Positions 1-6,073 of a DNA stretch of 6,073 nt are shown one piece after another. Each line of letters starts with the position of its first letter. Position 1 is the stretch's first letter. This stretch comes from Acidobacteriota bacterium (GTDB lineage Bacteria; Acidobacteriota; Terriglobia; UBA7540), in NCBI GenBank assembly GCA_021789565.1, contig JAJYJL010000564.1, positions 1 through 6,073 of the forward strand, read 5' to 3'. A program made the translations under genes and the position numbers. The notes under the pieces are model-generated. The model did not search any database. It saw nothing but the letters and a program-made list of their open reading frames with translations, and had not been told where the DNA came from.

Positions 1-777
1 CGGATGGCACGCCTGAAGGTTCCTGAAATTTCCCAGCCGAAGATCGAATTTCCCCGGACGCCACCCGCGCCTAAGCCCGTAGAGCATTTCACCTCCGTGG
101 AAGCGCGGCGCCCTGCGCCGAAGCGCCAGGTCGCGATGCTGCATATGGGGGCATTCAATCCCGGCAGCATGGCCAAAGCAACCGTCAAACGTCCTCCGCG
201 CGAAGTGCAGACGGGAGGTTTTGGGGCCGATAACGGAATTCCCAATAATCCCACGGCAAACAGTCCTCAGCACGTTGCGGAGCTGGGATCGTTTGACTTG
301 CCTTCCGGCCCCGGCCAGGGAAACGGGACCGGCGGCGCACGCGGCGTTCGAGGCACGGTGGCCAGCGCGGGATTTGGCAATGGCATCGGAACCGGCACGG
401 GGAGCCGGCCCAATGGCGCAGCTCCGCAAAGCGTGCAGCAGGCCGGGTTTGGCAGTGTGGTTGCCGGCAGGGCGCATAAAACCCCCGCCGCAACTCAGGT
501 TGCCGCCTTTAAGCCGGTCGTCATCCTGTCAAAGCCTGACCCGGTTTATCCACCCGAGGCGCGGCGGCTGCACATCGAGGGCGAGGTCACATTGAGTGTT
601 CTTTTCGGGTCCACCGGGAATTTGCGCGTGCTGAGGATTGTTAAAGGCCTCGGTCACGGGATGGATCAGGCTGCCGTCGCGGCGGCAAACCGCATCAAGT
701 TCAAACCTGCTGAGCGCGACGGGCGTCCGGTCGATTCCACGGCCACGGTCCACATCATCTTTCAGCTCGCTTACTAA
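1..777 (+). CDS. TonB-family energy transducer, C-terminal part (5' end outside window)
   Basis: The frame is open from the first base and ends at TAA 775-777. The first ATG (position 4) is probably internal, because no N-terminal membrane anchor is seen and TonB-like proteins normally have one. Residues are numbered from that ATG. About 1-65 are rich in proline, lysine and arginine ('PRTPPAPKPVE'), a typical periplasm-spanning linker. About 66-170 are rich in glycine and asparagine, with repeated 'GGFGADNG', 'AGFGNGIG' and 'AGFGSVVAG' units. About 172-257 form a TonB C-terminal domain: 'YPPEARRLHIEGEV', then 'VLRIVKGLGHGMDQAAVAAA', then 'IKFKPAERDGRPV', ending in a hydrophobic strand (IIFQLAY). 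Known for the family: an inner-membrane protein that passes proton-motive energy to outer-membrane transporters, though many Acidobacteriota paralogues have no known receptor. The next gene starts 14 bp downstream, so the two are probably co-transcribed. The domain call is firm; the partner and start are unknown. Confidence 0.85.
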   Translation, partial: RMARLKVPEISQPKIEFPRTPPAPKPVEHFTSVEARRPAPKRQVAMLHMGAFNPGSMAKATVKRPPREVQTGGFGADNGIPNNPTANSPQHVAELGSFDLPSGPGQGNGTGGARGVRGTVASAGFGNGIGTGTGSRPNGAAPQSVQQAGFGSVVAGRAHKTPAATQVAAFKPVVILSKPDPVYPPEARRLHIEGEVTLSVLFGSTGNLRVLRIVKGLGHGMDQAAVAAANRIKFKPAERDGRPVDSTATVHIIFQLAY

Positions 778-791
778 AAGAGGGGAAAAGC
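778..791 (+). promoter_or_regulatory. Shine-Dalgarno region of the M48 protease gene
   Basis: The 14-bp spacer between the TonB-like stop and the ATG at 792 is purine-rich and contains AGAGGGG (779-785), about 6 nt before the start codon. This supports the ATG at 792 as the true start and translation from a transcript shared with the upstream gene. Confidence 0.6.
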
Positions 792-2465
792 ATGAAGGCA
801 TCAAAACATATCTCTCTGGCCGTCCTGGTAATGGCTCTGGCAGGAGTGTCATCGCTGTCCGCGCAGCAGCCGGCACAGCAATCGAGTATCGTCCGGCAGG
901 CGCTCGAAAAGATCGTCAAGCAGGAAAACGACCTGGTCAAGGCGTACGGCACTTACAGCCCGCGCGTGGAAACCTACATTCAGGAAATCCATACCGACAA
1001 AGACAGCTCAAAGCGGATTGTCGGCGACGACTATTTCCTGGGCCGGCTTGAAGTGAAGAATGGGGTGATTGAGAAGTCCTTTCTGCCTTCCAGGGGCATA
1101 ACCCTGAAGGGCGTGATGAGCAAGGTGCTGCTATATGGGCCGTTCCTTCGCCTCTTTTCCTTCCAGTTACAGCCGGGTTCCTTCGCCTATCCGATGTTTC
1201 TGGATCCGAAGAATTTTGATCTGGCGCACTACCAGTTTGAATTTGTGGGACGCGAATTTCTGGGCCAGGTCCGCTGCCTGGTGTTCAACGTCAGACCGCG
1301 CACCCATGCCGGGAAAGGGCTGTTCGAGGGCCGCATCTGGGTGGAAGACCAGGGTTACCACATTGTGCGTTTCAACGGCGCCTACGGGAAGTCCAACAGT
1401 TTTTCGTTTCATTTTGACAGTTGGAGAGAGAACCTCCGGCCGGGGCTCTGGCTGCCGGTCTACGTTTACAGTGAGGAGGACGACCTTGCCAAGGATGGCG
1501 TTCCTCACCTGGGGTTCCGCTCACAGACGCGCCTTTGGGGTTACGAGCTGAAGGCCACCACCCCGGACCAGGAGCTGACACAGATCCTGGTGGATTCCAA
1601 TTCGGACGTCAAGGACGTCAGCACGGAGTCGCACGACAACTCGCCGCTCCAAAGCGAGCGCGACTGGAGGCGCGAGGCGGAAGATAACCTGCTGAACCGC
1701 CTGCAGAAGGGCGGCCTGATTGCCCCGCCCGGGCCCGTGGACAAGGTGCTGGAAACCGTGGTGAACAACCTGGTCGTAACCAACCACCTGGACAAGCTGC
1801 CTGCGGTGCGCTGCCGCGTCCTGCTGACCTATCCGCTGGAGTCTTTTACGATTGGCAACACGATCATCCTGAGCCGCGGCCTGATCGATGTGCTGCCGGA
1901 TGAAGCCAGCCTGGCGATGGTCCTGGCCCACGAACTGGCGCACATCGAGCTGGGCGATACCGTCAACACCAAGTACGCCTTCTATGACCGCATGATGATT
2001 TCGGATTCACAGTTGCTAAAGAAGTTCGATTTTGCCCACACGGAAGAAAGTGAGCAGGCTGCGGACAAGGAAGCCATCAAGCTGCTGCAAAACTCTCCCT
2101 ACAAGGACAAGCTGGGCAAGGCGGGACTGTTCCTGGAAGCCATGGCGGAGATTGCCCCGGAGACGCCCAACCTCTTTGGCGCTCACATGGGCAACCGCCT
2201 GATTGACAAGCACCACGAGCTCAGGATGGCCCAGTTGATGCAAGGGGCCCCCAAACTTGAACCGAATTCCATCCAGCAGATCGCCGCGCTGCCACTGGGG
2301 GCGCGAATCAAAGTGGACGCCTGGGATGACAGCATCCGCCTGGTGAAGTCCAAGCCCGTCGACCTGGTCTCGGCCAAGGACAAAATGCCTTTTGAGGTGA
2401 CGCCGCTCATCCCCTACCTCACCCGGTTTGGCGACAGCCCTTCACAGCAGCAGGCGCAGCGGTAG
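792..2465 (+). CDS. Secreted M48-family zinc metalloprotease with N-terminal lipoprotein-sorting-like domain
   Basis: This is a complete 557-residue gene. The start at 792 is supported by a purine-rich ribosome site and by a signal peptide at once: a basic start (MKASKH), a hydrophobic core, and a likely cleavage after 'SLSA' (residue 24), with no lipobox cysteine. Residues about 30-270 look like a beta-rich domain; 'CLVFNVRPR', 'FEGRIWVEDQGYHIVRFNG' and 'RPGLWLPVYVY' resemble LolA/outer-membrane-lipoprotein-sorting-type domains (moderate confidence). Residues about 312-490 are peptidase M48: 'GNTIILSRGLIDVL', then zinc motif HELAH (H380, catalytic E381, H384), then 'EQAADKEA', where E421 is the expected third zinc ligand and D425 the partner aspartate. 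All key residues are present, so activity is expected. The tail (to 557) is poorly recognisable. No membrane helix follows the signal peptide, suggesting a soluble periplasmic or exported enzyme, unlike polytopic HtpX. BepA-like envelope quality control is a reasonable analogy but not shown. It lies 14 bp after the TonB-like gene. Confidence 0.88.
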   Translation: MKASKHISLAVLVMALAGVSSLSAQQPAQQSSIVRQALEKIVKQENDLVKAYGTYSPRVETYIQEIHTDKDSSKRIVGDDYFLGRLEVKNGVIEKSFLPSRGITLKGVMSKVLLYGPFLRLFSFQLQPGSFAYPMFLDPKNFDLAHYQFEFVGREFLGQVRCLVFNVRPRTHAGKGLFEGRIWVEDQGYHIVRFNGAYGKSNSFSFHFDSWRENLRPGLWLPVYVYSEEDDLAKDGVPHLGFRSQTRLWGYELKATTPDQELTQILVDSNSDVKDVSTESHDNSPLQSERDWRREAEDNLLNRLQKGGLIAPPGPVDKVLETVVNNLVVTNHLDKLPAVRCRVLLTYPLESFTIGNTIILSRGLIDVLPDEASLAMVLAHELAHIELGDTVNTKYAFYDRMMISDSQLLKKFDFAHTEESEQAADKEAIKLLQNSPYKDKLGKAGLFLEAMAEIAPETPNLFGAHMGNRLIDKHHELRMAQLMQGAPKLEPNSIQQIAALPLGARIKVDAWDDSIRLVKSKPVDLVSAKDKMPFEVTPLIPYLTRFGDSPSQQQAQR

Positions 2466-2505
2466 CCACCGCCGTCCCGCTCTGCCGTCAGAATAGATAC
2501 CATCG

Positions 2506-2530
2506 CCGGCGGTTGTGACCCAGCCGCCGG
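2506..2530. terminator. GC-rich hairpin between convergent genes, possible terminator
   Basis: CCGGCGG (2506-2512) pairs perfectly with CCGCCGG (2524-2530). A G-T and a T-A pair extend it to nine pairs around a 7-nt loop. It begins about 40 bp after the protease stop codon and lies just past the end of the minus-strand remnant, so it could end transcripts from either side. No T-run follows on either strand, so it is not a canonical intrinsic terminator; it may be a non-canonical one or simply a stable structure. Confidence 0.4.
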
Positions 2531-2990
2531 ACCTACTCCCGCCATGAGAAGCGGTTGTAGACCCGGCAGAAATTGGATATGCGCCTGTCAACACTGTAAT
2601 GAACGATGACAATCTGGCCACCAGGGCGGCCCCTGAGCCGGGAGAGAATCTCTGCGCGGTCACAGTTTTTGAATGCCTGCCAGCACCAGCGCTCCGCCCA
2701 TGTAGCCGTTGGCCCGGTAGCTGAAGCTTCCAAAGCGAATCACCGCCAGAAACTCGCCCAGCAGTGCTCATTCTTCCCCAACCCAGGTCTGCAAAATCCA
2801 GGTGATGGCGGCGCACATCACGCCCACGCTCAGCCAGACCCCCCAGAAAGGGTGCCCCGTCAGCGCCTGCGCCACGGTTATCATCATGCCCTGGGCAGGC
2901 CAGTACTTGGCCGTGTGCGTGGGTTGCCACAATATGAACGGACTCTTCAAATGCATCCACATCGGACTGGCGGGATTGGCAGCCACCCCT
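2531..2990 (-). pseudogene. Decayed remnant of a polytopic membrane protein gene
   Basis: This fills most of the 529-bp gap between the protease gene and the 531-codon gene. Three pieces read like protein. (1) About 2990-2771 translates with 'ANPASPMWMHLKSPF', 'PAQGMMITVAQALTGHPFWG' and 'VWLSVGVMCAAITWILQTWV', and ends at TGA 2770-2768. (2) The same frame continues past that stop with 'ALLGEFLAVIRFGSFSY' and 'ANGYMGGALVLAG' to a TGA near 2660. (3) A second frame, about 2665-2536, gives 'RAEILSRLRGRPGGQIVIVH' and 'VYN', ending at TAG 2535-2533. From memory, these segments match the front and the near-C-terminal parts of one family of uncharacterised membrane proteins common in Acidobacteriota, usually several hundred residues long. 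Here the first ~100 residues and most of the middle are missing. No start codon with a ribosome site is seen. It abuts the neighbouring gene's stop (2995), so the truncation may be tied to a rearrangement there. The remnant is well supported; the family identity rests on recall. Confidence 0.68.
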
Positions 2991-2994
2991 GCTG

Positions 2995-4590
2995 CTAATG
3001 GTTCCCGCCCTGTTTCGGGTTTTCCTTGCGAATGTCCACCGTGGACATTCCTCCCCCCGGGTTTGCAGCGTGGACAAGAAGCACGCTCATTCTGCCGCGA
3101 TAAGCAACTTTCCAACCGGGGAGGGCGGTGAGCACCGTAACCAGCGCCGAATCGGCCGGCATCAGGCACGAATCAATTCGATATTTTCGCAGAAGAAACA
3201 GCGTCTTCGGCTGAGGGTAAACAATGTGAAGATAATCGAGCAGCACGCCACCCGGTTCGTAAATGTCGGCCCTGCCGTCGATAAAGACCTTCTGCCCGAG
3301 CGTTTCGATCAGGTATCCGCCCCAATCGTCAAAGTTGAGCATGCGCCCATTCAGCGGGTGTTGGCGCAAATAGCGGACAGCGCCCGTGGGGTTCCACAAT
3401 TCCACGGCCTGCTGCAGCCTGGCGCGCGAGGGAAAGAAAAACACCATCACCCCAAGCGCCACAGCCATCACCGCGGCATTCAGTGCCCGCCGTTCTCTTC
3501 CCAGGCGCCATCGATCCACCCACTCGGCCAGCACCATCGCCAGCAGCGGAGCAAACACCGGAACGAACAGCAACATGAACCGCGCATGGAGGATGGTTTC
3601 AGCGGCGGCGAACAGCAGCAGGACGAATTCCGCCAACTGAAGTTTCGTGCGGTTGATCAACTGCCCCGCCACAAACAATAAAAGGAGGACAAGGAACCAT
3701 TGCCCGTAAAAGCGGCTGAAGTCGAGCGTATGCCACTCCGGCACCACCTGCGGGATCATCGGCAAAAAGATGGTCATCTGCAGCGGATAGGCCGCCAGGT
3801 GCGCGCCGTAGGGCGTGATGAGGCACGCCAGCAGGCACAGCAGGAAGATGGTCGCCAGATGGCGGCGCTCCTCCGGCTTCCAGGCGACGCTCTCTAGAAA
3901 CTCCAACCGCATTTCACGCAAGCCCGCCAGCCAATAGACACCCATGGCCACAAAGCCCAGCACAAAGGTCCCGTGCGTGTTGACCCACAGCATGAAGAGC
4001 GGAGGGAGAATCCAGAGAGCTTTTTGGCGCCCCTGCCGGAACCTCTCCAGGCAGATCAGCGCCACAATCAAAAATGCCATGCCCAGGATTTGCGGCCGCA
4101 TGCTCAGTGGCAAAGAAGCCAGCGGCAGCAGCAATGCGCAGGCCAGGAACGCCGCCCTCACGCTTCCACTTCGCGCGTACGCATAGTAATAGAGCAGCAG
4201 CAGAATCCCGCCCGCCAACGCCGCCAGCAGAATCATCAGCGCGTGCATCTTTCCCAGCGCCCAGACAACGGCAATCACGACGTCGCCCAGCCACTGGTCG
4301 GCGATCCAGGGATTGCCATACGCCGTGAACGAATAGAAATCGTGCCTGGGCCAGGCGTGGTGCGCCAGAATCCACTGGCCCGTCGCCAGGTGCCACCACA
4401 TGTCGCCCTCAAAGCAGTAGGCGGAATAGACGTGGTGGTGCAGCGAGGCGTTCATCAGGTTCAGATAGCGGTCCACGCAGGCGCCCGCCACCAGCAGCAC
4501 GCCCAGCAGCACAGGCAGTGAAAATACCCTGCGCCTCAGCGTGGAAACCATTGTCGGCCGGTCTGTTTCAGTGGATTTCGCGGTCTGCAT
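2995..4590 (-). CDS. Multi-spanning membrane protein, GT-C-like, function unknown
   Basis: This is a complete 531-residue gene ending at TAG. It has about ten to eleven hydrophobic segments between residues 24 and 388. The first extracytoplasmic loop carries 'EGDMWWHLATGQWILAHH' (about 61-78), then 'PRHDFYSFTAYGNPWIADQW'. An acidic residue in this loop (D63) is placed as in GT-C glycosyltransferases of the PMT type. Further landmarks are 'RPQILGMAFL' (165-174) and 'LWVNTHGTFVLGF' (201-213). After the last helix a soluble part (about 398-505) contains 'NPTGAVRYLRQHP', 'LNFDDWGGYLIE' and 'QKVFIDGRADIYEPGG'. Layout and motifs suggest a membrane enzyme acting on lipid-linked sugars or surface polymers, but no substrate can be inferred. 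The start is uncertain: neither the ATG at 4590 nor the one at 4551 (MVSTLRRR, just before the first helix) has a clear Shine-Dalgarno sequence. A TATAAT lies 44 nt upstream of 4590. It is intact, while the genes on both sides are broken. Confidence 0.8.
   Translation of the reverse strand: MQTAKSTETDRPTMVSTLRRRVFSLPVLLGVLLVAGACVDRYLNLMNASLHHHVYSAYCFEGDMWWHLATGQWILAHHAWPRHDFYSFTAYGNPWIADQWLGDVVIAVVWALGKMHALMILLAALAGGILLLLYYYAYARSGSVRAAFLACALLLPLASLPLSMRPQILGMAFLIVALICLERFRQGRQKALWILPPLFMLWVNTHGTFVLGFVAMGVYWLAGLREMRLEFLESVAWKPEERRHLATIFLLCLLACLITPYGAHLAAYPLQMTIFLPMIPQVVPEWHTLDFSRFYGQWFLVLLLLFVAGQLINRTKLQLAEFVLLLFAAAETILHARFMLLFVPVFAPLLAMVLAEWVDRWRLGRERRALNAAVMAVALGVMVFFFPSRARLQQAVELWNPTGAVRYLRQHPLNGRMLNFDDWGGYLIETLGQKVFIDGRADIYEPGGVLLDYLHIVYPQPKTLFLLRKYRIDSCLMPADSALVTVLTALPGWKVAYRGRMSVLLVHAANPGGGMSTVDIRKENPKQGGNH
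3030..3050. repeat. Perfect 10-bp palindrome with 1-nt centre inside a gene end
   Basis: GAATGTCCAC (3030-3039) is followed by one C and then its exact reverse complement GTGGACATTC (3041-3050). It lies within the last 20 codons of the 531-codon gene (residues around MSTVDI), about 33 nt before its stop. As RNA it could form an 8-bp stem with a 5-nt loop. No T-run follows. It could be an operator-like site, a 3'-end structure, or chance. Confidence 0.5.
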
Positions 4591-4633
4591 GGTCGAGATC
4601 GCGGCATTCAGGAAAGGAACTCATGCCCGCGTC

Positions 4634-4639
4634 ATTATA
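4634..4639 (-). promoter_or_regulatory. Candidate -10 box for the 531-codon gene
   Basis: Read on the minus strand this is a perfect TATAAT, 44 nt upstream of the ATG at 4590, which would give a leader of roughly 37 nt. No good -35 hexamer stands 16-19 nt further upstream; that position falls inside the inverted-repeat element at 4650-4739. It is supported by the consensus -10 alone. Confidence 0.35.
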
Positions 4640-4649
4640 TACCGGTCCC

Positions 4650-4739
4650 CACGCCAGGCGGTAGCCGCCTTGACAGCCGCCCCGATCTGTAGCGGCGAGT
4701 TCACCTCGCCATTGGAGACTTACGGCCCGCCCTGGCGTG
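4650..4739. repeat. Compound inverted-repeat element, REP/MITE-like
   Basis: The ends are inverted repeats: CACGCCAGG (4650-4658) matches CCTGGCGTG (4731-4739) exactly in reverse complement, and pairing resumes for 3 bp after a 1-nt bulge. Inside are two small hairpins: GGCGG-TAG-CCGCC (4657-4669) and GGCGAG-TTCAC-CTCGCC (4694-4710). GTAGC occurs just before or within each (4661-4665 and 4689-4693); a GTAG next to a short palindrome is the hallmark of REP elements mobilised by RAYT transposases. The element fills the gap between two minus-strand genes and includes the last few codons and stop (4720-4722) of the YfhO-like gene. It could equally serve as that gene's terminator structure. No target duplication was found. 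Confidence 0.45.
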
Positions 4740-6073
4740 AAGTTGCGGGCAAAACGGCTGTCTGCTCCTCAGCCTCTTTGCGGTTTGCTCTGCGGCTGCG
4801 AAACAACAACAGTCCGTATACCAACAGCGTGATTAAAGCAACGATGACGGAGGGAAGGAACAACGCGTTGTGGTAGACAAGCCGAACGTGGCGCGTGCCA
4901 GGCGGTACATCAACTCGGATTAAACCATCTGCCGAATCACCAACCGGACTGCAACGCCCGGCGATGCACGTTTCCAGCCCGTGATTCGCGACAAAGGCAA
5001 ACACCAACTGCCGCCCCGGCCATTGGCTCAGGTAAACATCGATTGAATTGACGTGCTCGACCCAATCAATGCCGGCATCAGGTCCCGACTCCCCACCGAC
5101 ATCGCCCCAGCGGACTCGGGACTCCGCGCCCGGATCTTCCCACAAGGTCCACCCCTGCTTCACTGTCCGGACTTTGTACCCTGCCCCGGCAAGCTGCCCT
5201 GAAACGTACGCCCTTTCAGGGCCCACGCGCACATACCTGACGCACCATTACCTGAGATGTCCGAGCACGGTCTGACCAACCGCGCCGCCGTAACTACCCT
5301 CAAACTTCTCAAAATATGTCATGGGTCTTCCAAGCAGAACGGTCCCGTTCAGGCGCGGAAGCAGGGGTTCGTAACCGAGGAGGTTATCAAATCCCCAGAA
5401 CAAAGAGTAATTCCTCTCCACATACTGCTTGAGCGGAGAAAAAATCGGATTACGGCTGATCACTATATACCGGCCGTCCTTCAGGCTCTCCTGCCATGGC
5501 GACCTGAGCGGTACCGGGTGTTCCCGGACATTCCAGGCGTGGTTCGGCAGAAAGCAGAAAACGGCAATCGAATTGATAACCAGAATCGCGATGGCCATGC
5601 GCTGCCATCGCCGGCTGAAAAGTGCCAGCACCAGGGCGGCGACAAGGCATTGAAAGAAGCCTGCAAAATAGATCAGCTTGAAGGGCCAGCGGAACCTGTT
5701 CAGGACCGGCAGGTGATAAATCAACGGACCCAGTACATTCCAGCACCAGAGCAACGCGATGGCAAAGCATGCGCCACATGCGGCAAGCCAGGGCCGGCTC
5801 GCCGAACGTTTTTTCCACAGCACCCCGGCCCCCAGCGGCAGCAGCGCCGGAAGATAGCCAATGTAGGAGACGTATGGAATGGTGCGGGCGATGACAAGGT
5901 GCTTCCGCAGGGGAATCTTAATAAAGACGAGCAATTGTCCCAGGAACCAGAAGACTGGCGGGATGTGAAGGGATGAGAATTCACCATAAGTCAGCGGTCT
6001 GGAACGATCGAGTGAGCGACCCGCCTGGGCCCACATGGGTAGCAGAAAGGGCAGGCCCAGCAGGGCCGTTGGA
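4720..6073 (-). pseudogene. YfhO-like/GT-C-like membrane protein gene, C-terminal part, broken by one in-frame stop
   Basis: The frame is open from the right edge (6072), so the 5' end lies outside the window. It reads 274 codons, meets TAA at 5250-5248, then continues in the same frame for 175 codons to TAA 4722-4720. The joined product shows a partial helix (TALLGLPFLLP), a loop with 'PLTYGEFSSLHIPP', several more helices, and 'HLPVLNRFRWPFKLIYFAGF', which resembles the motif before late helices in YfhO-type proteins. An extracytoplasmic region follows (about 'NVREHPVPLRSPW' onward, including 'NLLGYEPLLPRLNG'). After the stop come 'WCVRYVRVGPE', a soluble stretch, 'PPGTRHVRLVYHNALFLP', a final helix (VIVALITLLVYGLLLF) and a basic tail. 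Continuous family-like sequence on both sides of the stop argues for one gene. Alternatives are a sequencing error, readthrough, or a separate product restarting at GTG 5232. The role is probably envelope glycosylation-related, as for YfhO relatives, but the substrate is unknown. Confidence 0.72.
5248..5250 (-). other. In-frame TAA interrupting the YfhO-like gene
   Basis: Read on the minus strand, codons run GGA CAT CTC AGG TAA TGG TGC GTC. The frame is unchanged on both sides, so this is a point nonsense change and not a frameshift. A single substitution from CAA, GAA or AAA would explain it. Confidence 0.75.

Noticed and set aside
1604..1620. Direct repeat GGACGTCA twice, 1 nt apart
   Set aside because: It encodes part of 'SDVKDVS' inside the protease gene and is too short to mean more than chance.
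2442..3077. Minus-strand 211-codon frame running through the convergent gap
   Set aside because: It overlaps the ends of two real genes and has no protein-like pattern; the real signal in the gap is split between the other two minus-strand frames.
2998..3681. Long + strand open frame of 227 codons opposite the 531-codon gene
   Set aside because: The composition is that of an antisense shadow (rich in H, Q and R, no domain), with no ribosome site; the opposite strand has a clear membrane protein.
3973..4521. + strand open frame of 182 codons
   Set aside because: Another antisense shadow, with Q/R/H-rich low-information sequence.
4670..4675. Perfect TTGACA on the + strand
   Set aside because: No -10-like hexamer at 16-18 nt downstream and no + strand gene follows; it lies within the inverted-repeat element.
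5257..5976. Long + strand open frame of 239 codons opposite the YfhO-like gene
   Set aside because: Rich in R, Q, K and P without recognisable motifs; it mirrors the high-GC codon pattern of the membrane protein on the other strand.

Overview
The window looks like a chromosomal segment from a GC-rich Gram-negative bacterium, most likely an Acidobacteriota member. This is inferred from protein style: a TonB-like protein with glycine-rich 'GFG' repeats, a secreted M48 protease with a 'FEGRIWVED' N-terminal domain, and large uncharacterised polytopic membrane proteins. No rRNA, tRNA, CRISPR array or transposase gene is visible.

Layout: two genes on the + strand (1-2465) face a block of minus-strand genes (about 2530-6073). 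The + pair is the 3' part of a TonB-family energy transducer gene and, 14 bp later, a complete gene for a secreted zinc metalloprotease (M48, HELAH with a downstream glutamate). They are probably co-transcribed and act in the envelope or periplasm. A GC-rich hairpin lies at the convergent junction (2506-2530).

The minus block, in transcription order, has three parts. First is a YfhO-like/GT-C-like membrane protein gene that enters from beyond the right edge and is broken by one in-frame TAA (5248-5250). Second is an intact 531-codon multi-spanning membrane protein gene (2995-4590) with a conserved-looking C-terminal domain containing 'FIDGRADIY'. Third is a short, heavily decayed remnant of another membrane protein gene (about 2531-2990), which lacks its N-terminus, carries an internal stop, and has its membrane part joined out of frame to what looks like its C-terminal part. 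Proteins of this style are often glycosyltransferase-like and linked to cell-surface glycans, but no substrate can be read from the sequence.

The 129-bp gap between the first two minus genes holds a compound inverted-repeat structure (4650-4739) with REP-like features and a perfect TATAAT facing the 531-codon gene. The most notable result is the contrast between the compact, intact TonB/M48 pair and the decaying membrane-protein locus beside it. I found no clear evidence of a wholly new system. The best leads are the two broken genes and the inverted-repeat element.
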